Shown here piece after piece: positions 9,683 through 19,196 of a stretch of 64,000 bases of DNA; position 1 is the stretch's first letter; every line of letters starts with the position of its first letter. Location of the stretch: contig NZ_OBEA01000002.1 of NCBI RefSeq assembly GCF_900215355.1, positions 496,001 through 560,000 on the forward strand. Direction: 5' to 3'. Under the pieces are notes generated by a model. That model was not told the origin of the DNA. It did no database searches and saw only the letters and a list, made by a program, of their open reading frames with translations. The position numbers were made by a program, and so were the translations under genes. This stretch comes from Pseudooceanicola antarcticus. Its GTDB lineage: Bacteria > Pseudomonadota > Alphaproteobacteria > Rhodobacterales > Rhodobacteraceae.

Positions 9683-11074
9683 ATGACCGATAGCCAAGCG
9701 AACCAGATGTGGGGCGGCCGTTTCGCCGAAGGCCCCGATGCGATCATGGAGGCGATCAATGCCTCGATCGGTTTCGACAAACGCCTGGCCCGACAGGACA
9801 TCGAGGGCTCGCGCGCCCATGCCGCCATGCTGGCCGCACAGGGCATCATCTCGGATAAAGACTCCAGGGCCATCCGTGAAGGCCTTCTCACCGTTTTGTC
9901 AGAGATCGAAAGCGGCACGTTCAATTTCTCGACCGCGCTGGAAGACATCCACATGAACGTGGAAGCGCGCCTGAAAGAGGTGATCGGAGAGCCCGCGGGC
10001 CGTCTGCACACCGGGAGAAGTCGCAATGACCAGGTGGCGACCGACTTCCGCCTCTGGGTGCGCGACCAGGCCGATGCGGCCATCGGCGGCCTTCAGGCGC
10101 TGATCAAGGCGCTGCTGGTGCAGGCCGAAGAGGGGGCCGAGTGGGTCATGCCCGGCTTCACCCATCTGCAGACCGCCCAGCCCGTGACCTGGGGCCACCA
10201 CATGATGGCCTATGTCGAGATGTTCTCGCGCGATCTTGGCCGCTTCACCGATGCCCGTGCACGGATGAACGAATCCCCCCTGGGCGCGGCCGCGCTGGCC
10301 GGCACCTCCTTCCCGCTGGACCGCGAGATGACCGCCAAGGCGCTTGGCTTCGACCGGCCCATGGCCAACTCGCTGGATGCGGTGTCGGACCGTGATTTCG
10401 CGCTGGAATTCCTCGGCGCTTCGTCGATCTGCGCCATGCACCTGAGCCGCTTCGCCGAAGAGCTGGTGATCTGGTCCTCGGCGCAGTTCCGCTTCGTGGT
10501 GCTGAGCGACCGTTTCAGCACCGGCTCGTCGATCATGCCGCAGAAGAAGAACCCCGATGCGGCAGAGCTGATCCGCGCCAAGATCGGCCGGATCTTCGGC
10601 GCCAATGTCGCCCTGATGACCGTGATGAAGGGCCTGCCGCTGGCCTATTCCAAGGACATGCAGGAAGACAAGGAACAGGTCTTCGACGCCGCCGACAACC
10701 TGATGCTGGCGCTGGCCGCGATGACCGGCATGGTCTCGGACATGAAGGCCAATGTCCCCGCGCTGGAAGCCGCCGCCGGTGCCGGTTTCTCGACCGCCAC
10801 CGATCTGGCCGACTGGCTGGTGCGGGTGCTGGGCATGCCCTTCCGCGACGCCCACCACGTCACCGGCTCGCTGGTGGCGCTGGCCGAGAGCAAGGGCTGC
10901 GACCTGCAGGACCTGTCCATGGACGAGATGCATTCGGTCGAACCGCGCATCAACCAGGAGGTCTATTCGGTTCTGGGGGTGCATAACTCCGTGGCCTCCC
11001 GTATGTCTTTCGGGGGCACCGCGCCCGAACAGGTACGCAAGCAGGTGGCGGCATGGAAAGCACGTCTGGACTGA
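9683..11074 (+). CDS. argH: Argininosuccinate lyase
   Basis: This 463-residue protein splits argininosuccinate into arginine and fumarate, the last step of arginine synthesis. It carries the fumarase/aspartase signature [12 protein letters not shown] at about residues 281-292, with the catalytic serine in this flexible loop. The N-terminal MWGGRF and [13 protein letters not shown] motifs are typical of ArgH. The ATG at 9683 follows GAGGGTCCC. Its 3' end overlaps the small lipoprotein gene by 22 nt, and a DUF2834 gene and lysA follow on the same strand, so arginine and lysine steps may be co-transcribed. Confidence 0.97.
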   Translation: MTDSQANQMWGGRFAEGPDAIMEAINASIGFDKRLARQDIEGSRAHAAMLAAQGIISDKDSRAIREGLLTVLSEIESGTFNFSTALEDIHMNVEARLKEVIGEPAGRLHTGRSRNDQVATDFRLWVRDQADAAIGGLQALIKALLVQAEEGAEWVMPGFTHLQTAQPVTWGHHMMAYVEMFSRDLGRFTDARARMNESPLGAAALAGTSFPLDREMTAKALGFDRPMANSLDAVSDRDFALEFLGASSICAMHLSRFAEELVIWSSAQFRFVVLSDRFSTGSSIMPQKKNPDAAELIRAKIGRIFGANVALMTVMKGLPLAYSKDMQEDKEQVFDAADNLMLALAAMTGMVSDMKANVPALEAAAGAGFSTATDLADWLVRVLGMPFRDAHHVTGSLVALAESKGCDLQDLSMDEMHSVEPRINQEVYSVLGVHNSVASRMSFGGTAPEQVRKQVAAWKARLD

Positions 11075-11250
11075 AACGGCTGGCGGCCGCAGGGCTTCTG
11101 GCCCTGCTGGCGGGCTGCGGCGTCGATGGCGCTCCGCAACCCCCCGGTGACGCCGCATGGCCCGGCCCCGGCCTTGACCGCTCGGGCGCCGAGACCACCG
11201 GCATCGGTGTCTCGGGCGAAACGCTCTATGGCTCCCAGGCCGAGGCTTGA
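11053..11250 (+). CDS. Small lipoprotein, LptM/LppL-like (LPAM_2 type)
   Basis: This 65-residue protein has a short N-region (ESTSGLKR), a hydrophobic stretch and a lipobox LLAGC with Cys at residue 21. Right after the cysteine it reads [10 protein letters not shown], resembling the conserved CGxxGxxxxP segment of the LPAM_2 family, which includes LptM (YifL) and LppL. Those are encoded next to dapF or lysA in gammaproteobacteria, and lysA lies just downstream here. LptM helps LptD/E mature in the outer membrane; a similar role here is an inference. The rest is a Pro/Gly-rich tail. It overlaps argH by 22 nt in another frame. Confidence 0.8.
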   Translation: MESTSGLKRLAAAGLLALLAGCGVDGAPQPPGDAAWPGPGLDRSGAETTGIGVSGETLYGSQAEA

Positions 11251-11254
11251 TCGC

Positions 11255-11569
11255 ATGACTCCGCTCCGCATTCTCTTCCTTGCCCTGGCGGTCTGGGGCA
11301 GCCTGCATCCGCTGGCGCTGATCTTCCTCTGGTTTGCCGAGAACGGCATCAGCCTGACCGGGCTGATCGCCGCCTGGCGGTCCGGCTGGGCCAGCGCGGC
11401 GCTGTTCTGGGATCTGGTGATTTCTGCCATTGCGCTGACCGCCTGGATCCTGGCCGAATGCCTGCCCCGCCGCGATCGCATCGGCCTTCTGGCCATTCCG
11501 GCCACCTTCTGCATCGGCGTCAGCTGCGGCCTGCCGCTCTATCTTTTCCTGCGCTCGCGCAGGGTGTAA
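11255..11569 (+). CDS. DUF2834-type small membrane protein
   Basis: This 104-residue protein begins at ATG 11255, 4 nt after the lipoprotein stop; upstream in-frame starts would overlap that gene. It has about three transmembrane segments: residues 3-24, 41-63 and 73-96. A conserved polar ENGIS motif lies between the first two. It matches the DUF2834 layout, a family with no known function. Position between the lipoprotein and lysA suggests co-expression with argH-lysA. Confidence 0.75.
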   Translation: MTPLRILFLALAVWGSLHPLALIFLWFAENGISLTGLIAAWRSGWASAALFWDLVISAIALTAWILAECLPRRDRIGLLAIPATFCIGVSCGLPLYLFLRSRRV

Positions 11570-11619
11570 GGCCGATCCCGGCGTGGCCGCGCCGCTGAAC
11601 CCGACCCAAGGAGGGACCC

Positions 11620-12885
11620 ATGGATCACTTTCTCTACCGTGACGGCATGCTGCATGCCGAAGATGTCCCCCTGAGCGAAATCGCGGCTGAGGTCGGCACA
11701 CCCTGCTACGTCTACTCCACGGCCACGCTGACCCGGCATTTCCGTCTCTTCGACGAGGCGCTTGCGGGCATGGACCACCTGGTCTGCTACGCCATGAAGG
11801 CGGCCTCGAACCAGGCGATCCTGAAGCTGATGGCCAGCCTCGGGGCGGGCATGGACGTGGTCTCGGGCGGGGAATATGCCCGCGCCATCGCCGCCGGCGT
11901 GCCGGGCGAGAGGATCGTCTTCTCGGGCGTCGGCAAGACCCGCGAAGAGATGACGGCGGCGCTGAAAGGCGGCGTGCGCCAGTTCAACCTGGAAAGCGAA
12001 CCCGAGATGGAGGCGCTGAACGAGGTCGCCCTGTCGCTGGGTGTGGTGGCCCCCGTCACGGTGCGGGTGAACCCCGACGTAGACGCGAAAACCCACGCCA
12101 AGATCGCCACCGGCAAGAGCGAGAACAAGTTCGGCATCCCGATTGCTCGCGCCCCCGAGGTCTATGGCCGCATCGCCCAGCTGAAGGGCCTGAAGGCGGT
12201 CGGCATCGATGTGCACATCGGCTCTCAGCTGACCGATCTGGAACCCTACCGCCTGGCCTTCACCAAGGTGAAGGAGCTGACCCAGCTGCTACGCGACCAG
12301 GGCCACGACATCATTCGTCTGGACCTGGGCGGCGGTCTCGGCATTCCCTACGACCGTGGCAACTCTGCCCCGCCGCTGCCGGTGGAATACGGCGCGCTGG
12401 TGAAAGAGGTGCTGGGCGAGACCGGCTGCGAGATCGAGATCGAACCGGGCCGGCTGATTGCCGGCAATGCCGGGATCATGCTGTCCAAGGTGATCTACGT
12501 GAAAGAGGGCGAGGGCCGGAACTTCCTGATCCTCGACGGGGCGATGAACGACCTGATCCGCCCGGCCATGTACGAGGCGCACCACGATATCGTGCCCGTC
12601 GTCGAACCCGCGCCCGGCGCCGAGCAGAGCCCCTATGACATCGTCGGCCCCGTCTGCGAGACCGGAGACACCTTCGCCAAGGCGCGCAACATGCCGCATC
12701 TGGGCGCGGACGACCTGGTCGCCTTCCGCTCTGCCGGAGCCTATGGCGCCGTGATGGCCAGCGAATACAACACCCGCCCCCTCATTCCCGAGGTGCTGGT
12801 CAACGGGGATCAATTCGCCGTCATTCGCTCCAGACCCTCCTATGAGGAGATCATTAACCGCGATACGATACCCGAGTGGATGTAG
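11620..12885 (+). CDS. lysA: Diaminopimelate decarboxylase
   Basis: This 421-residue fold-type III (alanine racemase-like) PLP enzyme converts meso-diaminopimelate to L-lysine. PLP lysine is K60 in YAMKAASNQ. The family motifs VNPDVDAKTHAKIATGK, HIGSQ, LGGGLGIPY, EPGRLI and CETGDTFA are all present. The ATG at 11620 follows GGAGGGACCC. It ends the argH-lipoprotein-DUF2834-lysA run; the TIGR02302 gene starts 33 nt later without an obvious terminator. Confidence 0.97.
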   Translation: MDHFLYRDGMLHAEDVPLSEIAAEVGTPCYVYSTATLTRHFRLFDEALAGMDHLVCYAMKAASNQAILKLMASLGAGMDVVSGGEYARAIAAGVPGERIVFSGVGKTREEMTAALKGGVRQFNLESEPEMEALNEVALSLGVVAPVTVRVNPDVDAKTHAKIATGKSENKFGIPIARAPEVYGRIAQLKGLKAVGIDVHIGSQLTDLEPYRLAFTKVKELTQLLRDQGHDIIRLDLGGGLGIPYDRGNSAPPLPVEYGALVKEVLGETGCEIEIEPGRLIAGNAGIMLSKVIYVKEGEGRNFLILDGAMNDLIRPAMYEAHHDIVPVVEPAPGAEQSPYDIVGPVCETGDTFAKARNMPHLGADDLVAFRSAGAYGAVMASEYNTRPLIPEVLVNGDQFAVIRSRPSYEEIINRDTIPEWM

Positions 12886-12918
12886 CGCGACCCCCGCGCT
12901 GCACGCACGGGACGGAGC

Positions 12919-15534
12919 ATGGCTGACCAGACGCGATACACCGAGACGATGCGCCGCCTTCGCTGGCCGCTGATCCTGACCTGGGCCGGGATGCTCTCGG
13001 AACGTGTGGCGCGGGCCTTCTGGCCGCTCTGGACCCTGCTGTTGCTCTGCGCCGCCGGGCTGATGCTGGGGCTGGGGCAGATCCTTTCGACAGATGTGCT
13101 CTGGGCGCTTGCGGCCCTCTCGGGCCTGGCGGCGCTGGTGCTGCTGGCGCGCGGGCTCTGGCGGCTGCGCATTCCGCGCCGGGAAGAGGCCTTCCGCAGG
13201 CTGGACGGAACGCTGAAAGGTCAGCCATTACAAACACTTCGTGACGACCAGGTGATGGGCCAGAACGACGCTGGTTCGGCCGCGCTCTGGGCGGCGCACC
13301 GCGACCGGATGGCCCGACAGGCGGCCTCGGCGCGGGCCGTTGAGCCGGATCTGAAGCTCTCGACCCGCGATGTCTTCGGCCTGCGCTACGTGGCCCTGAT
13401 GCTGCTGCTGGCGGGGCTGCTCTTCGGGTCGATCTGGCGTCTGGGCGACATCGGTGGCGCGTTGCCGGGCTCGGCCCAGGCCGCCGTCGGTCCCTCGTGG
13501 GAGGGCTGGATGGAGCCTCCGCTGCATACCGGCCTGCCGACGGTCTACCTTGGCGATATCGACGGCGAGGTGCTGCATGCGCCGCAGGGCGCGTTGGTCA
13601 CCTTGCGATTCTATGGCCCCGAGGGGCGGCTGGAACTGGCCGAAACGGTCTCGGGCCGGGTGGGTGAGCTGCCTTCCGCCAGTGCCCCTGCACAGGATTT
13701 CACCATCCGCCAGGCCGGGCAACTGGCCGTTGAGGGCCCCGGCGGGCGCGAATGGCGCGTGGCGCTGATCCCCGACCGTGCCCCCTCTGTCAGCATCGAA
13801 GGGCCCGGCGAGGCTGATGTGGAGGGGCTGTTCTCCATGCCCTTCTCGGCCCGTGACGATTATGGCGTGGCGGCGGGCAAGGCGCTGATCTCGCTCGATC
13901 TGGCGGCCATCGACCGGCGCTATGGCCTGGCACTTGAGCCCGAGCCGCGCGCGCCGCTTGAGATCGTGCTGCCGATGCCTCTCACCGGCTCGCGTGCCGA
14001 TTTCACGGCCGCCCTGGTCGAGGATTTCTCGCAGCACCCCTGGGCCAACCTGCCGGTGACGGTCTCCCTCACGGTCGAGGATGCCCTGGGCCAGTCTGGC
14101 CGGAGCGAGGGCTACGACATGCTGCTCGACGCGCGCCGGTTCTTCGATCCGCTGGCGGCAACCCTGATCGAGATGCGCCGCGACCTGTTGTGGAACCGCG
14201 AGAACGCGCAGCGGGTGACCCAGGTCCTGCGCGCGGTGCGCTGGTACGGCGAGGGGCTATTCCCCAATGAAACCATTGCGATGCGGCTGGACAGGCTGAT
14301 CGGCAAGATCGAGACGATCCAGCGCTTCCGCCCCCTCTCGGACGATCAGGTTGCGCGGGTGACGCAGGCGCTTTGGGATATGGCCATCGAAATCGAAGAG
14401 GGCGACCTGGCCGATGCCCGCGACCGGATGGAGCGCGCCAGGCAGAGGCTGGAAGAGGCGATGCGCAACGGTGCCTCTGACCAGGAGATCGCCCGCCTGA
14501 TGCAGGAGCTGCGCGACGCCACCCAGGACTACATGCGTCAGCTGGCGCAGCAGCAGGCCCGCGAGCAGGGGCAACAGCAAGGCCAGCAACAGGGTCAGCA
14601 GGACATGGAAAACGCCATGCGCATGACCCAGGACGACATCCAGCGCATGATGGATCGCATCCAGGAGCTGATGGAAGAGGGCCGCATGGCCGAGGCGCAG
14701 CAGGCGCTGGAAGAGCTTCAGCAGATGCTCGAGAACATGCAGATGACCGAAGGCCAGGGCGGCGAGGGCCAGCAGAGCCCCGGCGAACAGGCCATGGAGG
14801 GCCTCGGGGAAACCCTGCGCAACCAGCAGGAGCTTTCGGACGAATCCTTCCGTGACCTGCAGGACCAGTTCAACCCCAATGGCCGCTCCGGCGAGCGCAA
14901 CCAGGGCGAGCCGGGCGAGGGCCAGGAGCAGGGTCAACAGCAACAGGGCGGCCAGGGCCAGCAGCAGGGCGAAGAGCCCGGCCAGCAACAGGGCCAGGGT
15001 GGCCAGCCGGGGCAGGGCGGCGACCAGGGCTCTGCCGATGCAGAGGGGCTGGCCGAGCGCCAGCGTGCCCTGCGCGACGAGCTTGAACGCCAGCGCGGCA
15101 ATCTGCCGGGCGCGGGCACCGAGGCCGGGCGCGCGGCCCGCGAGGCGCTGGAGGAAGCCGACCGTGCCATGCGCGGCGCCGAGGACGCCCTGCGAGAGGG
15201 TGACCTGGCCGAGGCCATAGACGAGCAATCCCGCGCCATGGATGCGCTGCGCGAAGGCATGCGCAACCTGGGCGATGCCATGGCGCAGCAGGACCGCGAA
15301 ATGGCCGGGCAGCAAGGCGAGGCCGAGGGCGACAATCCCGGCCAGCGCAACGATCCGCTGGGCCGCAACGCGGGCACCAACGGCGCGCTTGGCAACGAAC
15401 GCGAGATGCTCAGCGATGAAGAGGTGCGCCGCCGGGCCCAGGACCTTCTGGACGAGATCCGCCGCCGCTCGGGCGAGAACGCCCGCACGGCAGAGGAACG
15501 CGACTACCTGCGTCGCCTGCTGGATCGGTTCTGA
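12919..15534 (+). CDS. TIGR02302/DUF4175 large membrane protein with Q-rich tail
   Basis: This 871-residue protein has three transmembrane segments near its start (about 31-53, 60-78 and 155-172), a soluble middle region and a long helical, Gln/Glu-rich half (about 490-720). The tail has many short GQ repeats and likely coiled coil. The layout fits the alphaproteobacterial TIGR02302/DUF4175 family, of unknown function. The C-terminus (LLDEIRRRSGENARTAEERD) is charged and helical. It follows lysA by 33 nt. The repeats in the DNA are codon-biased runs of CAG/CAA, which could slip; length may vary between strains. Confidence 0.85.
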   Translation: MADQTRYTETMRRLRWPLILTWAGMLSERVARAFWPLWTLLLLCAAGLMLGLGQILSTDVLWALAALSGLAALVLLARGLWRLRIPRREEAFRRLDGTLKGQPLQTLRDDQVMGQNDAGSAALWAAHRDRMARQAASARAVEPDLKLSTRDVFGLRYVALMLLLAGLLFGSIWRLGDIGGALPGSAQAAVGPSWEGWMEPPLHTGLPTVYLGDIDGEVLHAPQGALVTLRFYGPEGRLELAETVSGRVGELPSASAPAQDFTIRQAGQLAVEGPGGREWRVALIPDRAPSVSIEGPGEADVEGLFSMPFSARDDYGVAAGKALISLDLAAIDRRYGLALEPEPRAPLEIVLPMPLTGSRADFTAALVEDFSQHPWANLPVTVSLTVEDALGQSGRSEGYDMLLDARRFFDPLAATLIEMRRDLLWNRENAQRVTQVLRAVRWYGEGLFPNETIAMRLDRLIGKIETIQRFRPLSDDQVARVTQALWDMAIEIEEGDLADARDRMERARQRLEEAMRNGASDQEIARLMQELRDATQDYMRQLAQQQAREQGQQQGQQQGQQDMENAMRMTQDDIQRMMDRIQELMEEGRMAEAQQALEELQQMLENMQMTEGQGGEGQQSPGEQAMEGLGETLRNQQELSDESFRDLQDQFNPNGRSGERNQGEPGEGQEQGQQQQGGQGQQQGEEPGQQQGQGGQPGQGGDQGSADAEGLAERQRALRDELERQRGNLPGAGTEAGRAAREALEEADRAMRGAEDALREGDLAEAIDEQSRAMDALREGMRNLGDAMAQQDREMAGQQGEAEGDNPGQRNDPLGRNAGTNGALGNEREMLSDEEVRRRAQDLLDEIRRRSGENARTAEERDYLRRLLDRF

Positions 15535-15784
15535 GAGGCCCGCGGGACGGGGCGGCCAGCTTTCGCTGACTTGGCAGTGCCGCTGGCCTTGGGGCTTCCG
15601 TCGGACAAGCGATCAGGACGAACAGGTCATGCGTCGGGACGGTCGCTGAACGAGCTGCGGGCCCTGCGGCGCTGAGGCACGGGTCGCGCTCCCAGCGTGG
15701 CCCGCACGCGATATCTTACAGACAGCAAATGCGACTGATCGCGGGTGTTCCCCGATGCCGGCCTCACGGCGCATCCTCCGGCGC

Positions 15785-16726
15785 TCAGGCCTCGGAGCCG
15801 GTCTTTTCCTCGATCCAGACGATCAGCCGGCGGACGTTCACGTCCAGCCAGACCCGGCCCTCATCCACGGTGCCGACGTAGCTGCGCATGGCCGGTTCGG
15901 CCTGGGGAAAGCGCTCGGCGATGCGGGGCGCATTGAGGTAGAGCAGCACGCTGATGGCGCCGAGGAAGATCGGCAGGGTGAAGCCACGGCGGAAACTGCG
16001 CCGCGCCACGGGATCGGGGGCCTCGAAGACATCTTCCTCTTCGACCTTGTGACCACGGCTGCGGAGCGAGGAGTTGATCTCTTCGATATCCGGCAGGAGG
16101 TCGCGGCGCGAGGTCTGGCCGCCGTCTTCCGCCGGGGCCGTGGCACCACCGCGCAGGCGGGCCATGCGGGCGCGGGCCTCCCGCTCGCGGCGGTCGCTTT
16201 CGCTTTCGGGATCGGCCAGGCCCAGCTCGGGCTGGCTCTCCAGCGCGCCGCTTTCGCGCGCCCGGACACGGGCCTCATGCTCGGCTTCCTGCCGCAGGAC
16301 GTCGCGGATCGAAGGGTCCAGCTCGCGGCGGCGCGGAGCAGGGGCGGCGGTGGCAGGGGCGTCGTCTTCGCCGTCGTCCGGATCGTCGAAACTCTCTTCG
16401 GCCGAAGTGGCCTGGGTCTCCGCAGCTTCCGGCACCTCGAAGGCCGGTGGCTCTGCGAACTCATCGGCCAGGACCGAAAGGTCGGGCTCTTCGCTGGCCG
16501 CCTCGGTCGCGGGCGGGGTTTCGGGCTCGGTGCGGGGGGGCGTCTCGGGGGCGCGCGGCGGACGGCGGGGTGTCACCCGCGCTGCGCCCGAGGCCTCTTC
16601 CGCGCCGGGATGGGCCTGGAACCAGGTGTCGCCGCAGTTCGAGCATTGCACATCGCGGCCCGCCTGCGGGATCACCGCATCGGGCACCTCGTATTGAGCT
16701 CCGCAATTCGGGCAGGTTAGTCGCAT
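15785..16726 (-). CDS. MJ0042-type zinc-ribbon membrane protein
   Basis: This 313-residue protein begins MRLTCPNCGAQYEVPD and has a second CSNC pair, forming a four-cysteine zinc ribbon (about residues 5-31) of the MJ0042 type. A long acidic, Pro/Ala-rich disordered region follows. One transmembrane segment lies near residues 247-266 (FTLPIFLGAISVLLYL), with a short C-terminal domain beyond it. I chose ATG 16726 because the zinc ribbon starts there; earlier in-frame starts add no recognisable sequence. It is divergent from ftsE. Related proteins sit next to ftsEX in other Rhodobacterales, but their role is unknown. The 250 nt downstream (15535-15784) hold nothing I can support. Confidence 0.82.
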   Translation of the reverse strand: MRLTCPNCGAQYEVPDAVIPQAGRDVQCSNCGDTWFQAHPGAEEASGAARVTPRRPPRAPETPPRTEPETPPATEAASEEPDLSVLADEFAEPPAFEVPEAAETQATSAEESFDDPDDGEDDAPATAAPAPRRRELDPSIRDVLRQEAEHEARVRARESGALESQPELGLADPESESDRREREARARMARLRGGATAPAEDGGQTSRRDLLPDIEEINSSLRSRGHKVEEEDVFEAPDPVARRSFRRGFTLPIFLGAISVLLYLNAPRIAERFPQAEPAMRSYVGTVDEGRVWLDVNVRRLIVWIEEKTGSEA

Positions 16727-16897
16727 CTGGCCCCATCCCAGTGACGAGCCGGAACACCCGTCTGGCACCGGCCCCTTGGTTCTGGCCGCTACCATATGTG
16801 GATCGGAGGAAGCGGAAAAGTGCTATTTCCGCCCTGTGCCGCGATTGCATCGGCGGGTGCGATCCTGCAAAAGGATAAGGCAGTCGAGGGGGCCTAC

Positions 16898-17575
16898 GTG
16901 ATCGAACTGGACAATCTCGCCTATTCCTATGGCGGGGGAGAGTTGCTGAGCGACATCTCCCTGCGGCTGACGCCGGGTTCCTTTCATTTCCTGACCGGAC
17001 CGTCTGGGGCCGGCAAGACCACCTTCCTGAAGCTCTGCTACGGTGCGCTGGTGCCGACCGCCGGACATGCGCTGCTGTTCGGCAAGGACGTGCGCCAGAT
17101 GACCCGTGACGAGATCGCGGAAATCCGCCGAAGGGTGGGGGTGGTGCACCAGGATTGCCAGTTCCTGGATCACCTGACCGTGTCCGAGAATATCGCCCTG
17201 CCGCTGATGGTCTCGGGGCGGGATGTCTCGTCCGAGGCGCATAACCTGAAAGAGCTGATCGCCTGGTGCGGTCTCACCCACAGGGCCGATGCCCGCCCGC
17301 CCGAGCTTTCGGGCGGCGAGCGCCAGCGTGCGGCACTGGCCCGCGCGGTGATCATGTCGCCCGATATCATCCTGGCCGACGAACCCACGGGCAACGTGGA
17401 CTGGGAGATGTCCGAGCGCCTGCTGTCGCTTCTGGTCGAGCTCAACCGCATGGGCAAGACGGTGATGATCGCCACCCATGACCTGGCCCTGATCCGCGCC
17501 GCCAAGAGCCGCGTGCAGGCGCGGGTGCTGCGCATCGCCAAGCGGCGGTTGCAGCTGGCGGGGGCGGACCTGTGA
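16898..17575 (+). CDS. ftsE: Cell-division ABC transporter ATPase FtsE
   Basis: This 225-residue ABC ATPase has Walker A GPSGAGKTT at about 34-42, signature LSGGERQ from residue 137 and Walker B ILADEP with D161/E162. FtsE works with FtsX at the inner membrane to control peptidoglycan hydrolases at the division site. I chose the GTG at 16898 (VIELDNLAYSYGG), preceded by GAGGGGG. An upstream ATG at 16796 would add 34 residues with no family match. It overlaps ftsX by 4 nt. Confidence 0.92.
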   Translation: MIELDNLAYSYGGGELLSDISLRLTPGSFHFLTGPSGAGKTTFLKLCYGALVPTAGHALLFGKDVRQMTRDEIAEIRRRVGVVHQDCQFLDHLTVSENIALPLMVSGRDVSSEAHNLKELIAWCGLTHRADARPPELSGGERQRAALARAVIMSPDIILADEPTGNVDWEMSERLLSLLVELNRMGKTVMIATHDLALIRAAKSRVQARVLRIAKRRLQLAGADL

Positions 17576-18471
17576 GCTTCCTTCAGCTTTCGACCCTGCT
17601 GCGTGGCGAACCGCAGGCGGACCGCGTGGTCCCGCCCACCGGGTTCACGGCCCGGCTGACCCTTTTCGCTGCCGCCGCCATGGCCTTCCTGGCGGTCTTC
17701 GCCCTGGCGCTGTCGCTGGCCACCGGCCGGCTGGCCTCGAACTGGAGCGAGGAGCTGGCGCGCAGCTCGACCCTGCGCATCTCCGCCCCGGCGGAACAGG
17801 TGGCGGCGCAGACCGAGGCGGCGCTGCAGGTGCTGGCCACGACCTCGGGCGTGGCGCGGGCGCGGGCGCTTTCGCGCGAAGAGCAACAGGCGCTGCTGGA
17901 GCCCTGGTTCGGCCCCGACCTGCCGGTCGACAGCCTGCCCATTCCCCAGCTCATCGAGATCATTGAGGATGGCGAGGGCTACGACCCCGACGGGCTGCGC
18001 CTGCGGCTTGCGGCAGAGGTGCCCGGAGCGGTGCTGGACGACCACGGGCGCTGGCGGCGACCGCTGGTCAAGGCGGCGGGGCGCATCCGGGCGCTCGGCC
18101 TGCTTTCGCTCCTGCTGATCGGAGGCGTCACGGCGGCGATGATCACCCTGGCGGCCAACTCGGCCCTGGCGGCCAATGCCCAGGTCATCGCGGTGCTGCG
18201 CCTGGTTGGCGCGCGGGATGACTTCATCGCCCGCGCCTTCGTCCGCCGCTTCACCTTCCGCGCCTTCTGGGGCGCCTCGCTTGGCATGGCTCTGGGCCTG
18301 GCCGCGCTGTTGGCGCTGCCCGAGGCGCAGGCCGAGGGCGGCTTCCTGACGGGCCTGGGCCTGCGCGGCTGGCACTGGGTCTGGCCGCTTGTCCTGCCCT
18401 TCGTGGCGGCATTCGTTTCCTTCCTGGCCACCGGCGGCGCAGCCCGCCGCATGTTGCGGAGACTGGCATGA
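17572..18471 (+). CDS. ftsX: Cell-division permease-like protein FtsX
   Basis: This 299-residue protein starts with GTG at 17572, overlapping ftsE (GTGA). It has the FtsX layout: cytoplasmic N-terminus, first membrane segment at about 28-49, a periplasmic domain to about 165, then three membrane segments (about 175-200, 225-250 and 265-290). LRLVGARDDFIARAFVRRF between the second and third segments is the conserved coupling helix for FtsE. Its periplasmic loop normally binds an amidase activator. It is followed by plsC with a 4-nt overlap. Confidence 0.92.
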   Translation: MSFLQLSTLLRGEPQADRVVPPTGFTARLTLFAAAAMAFLAVFALALSLATGRLASNWSEELARSSTLRISAPAEQVAAQTEAALQVLATTSGVARARALSREEQQALLEPWFGPDLPVDSLPIPQLIEIIEDGEGYDPDGLRLRLAAEVPGAVLDDHGRWRRPLVKAAGRIRALGLLSLLLIGGVTAAMITLAANSALAANAQVIAVLRLVGARDDFIARAFVRRFTFRAFWGASLGMALGLAALLALPEAQAEGGFLTGLGLRGWHWVWPLVLPFVAAFVSFLATGGAARRMLRRLA

Positions 18472-19196
18472 GCCTTGCCTGGCAATATTTCAGATCGGTG
18501 ATCTTCGTCATCCAGATGTACCTGGCCATGGCGCTCTACGGGCTGGTCTTCCTGCCCTGGACGCTCTTTGACCGCCGTGGCGCCTATGTCGGCGCCCGCA
18601 ATTACTGCCACTACGTGCGCTTCACCCTGCGCCTGATCTGCGGCACCCGCACCGAGGTGCGCGGAGAAATCCCCCAGGGCGAGATCCTGATCGCCTCGAA
18701 GCACCAGAGCTTCCTCGACATCATCCTGATCGTCTCGGTGGTGTCGCATCCGAAGTTCATCATGAAGGACAGCCTGCGCTATGCGCCGGTGCTGGGCTTC
18801 TACGCGCAGCGTTTGGGCTGCGTGCCGGTGAAACGGGGCCGCCGCTCGGATGCGATCCGCGACATGATGGGCCGGGTGACCTCGGGCGATGCGCCGGCCG
18901 GGCAGCTGATCATCTATCCCCAGGGCACCCGCGTGGCGCCGGGGGTCGAGGCCGAATACAAGGTCGGTGTCGCCGCGATCTACGAGCAGACCGGCCAGAG
19001 CTGCGTGCCTGCCGCCACCAACGTGGGCCTCTTCTGGCCGCGCCAGGGCGTGCTGCGCAAGCCGGGCCTCGCGGTGGTCGAGTTCCTGCCCGCCCTGCCG
19101 CCCGGCCTGCCGCGGGAAGAGTTCCGCAACACCCTGCGCGAGGTGATCGAGGCGCGCTCGAATGCCCTGATGGCCGAAGGGGGGATGACCCGGTGA
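18468..19196 (+). CDS. plsC: 1-acyl-glycerol-3-phosphate acyltransferase (PlsC family)
   Basis: This 242-residue protein has an N-terminal membrane segment (about 8-32) and the acyltransferase HX4D motif as HQSFLD at about residue 76. A VPVKRG segment and the IYPQGTR motif (EGTR equivalent) follow. It should acylate lysophosphatidic acid to phosphatidic acid at the inner membrane. It overlaps ftsX and the next gene by 4 nt each, so the four genes form one translationally coupled run. Genomes of this group usually have more than one plsC paralogue, so which acyl donor it uses is unclear. Confidence 0.88.
   Translation: MSLAWQYFRSVIFVIQMYLAMALYGLVFLPWTLFDRRGAYVGARNYCHYVRFTLRLICGTRTEVRGEIPQGEILIASKHQSFLDIILIVSVVSHPKFIMKDSLRYAPVLGFYAQRLGCVPVKRGRRSDAIRDMMGRVTSGDAPAGQLIIYPQGTRVAPGVEAEYKVGVAAIYEQTGQSCVPAATNVGLFWPRQGVLRKPGLAVVEFLPALPPGLPREEFRNTLREVIEARSNALMAEGGMTR

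Noticed and set aside
15535-15784. tRNA or small RNA between the DUF4175 gene and the zinc-ribbon gene
   Set aside because: No T-loop GTTCRANNC or cloverleaf; no terminator U-run.
16796-16897. 34-residue N-terminal extension of FtsE
   Set aside because: No similarity to FtsE; a GTG with good ribosome site at 16898 gives the normal length.
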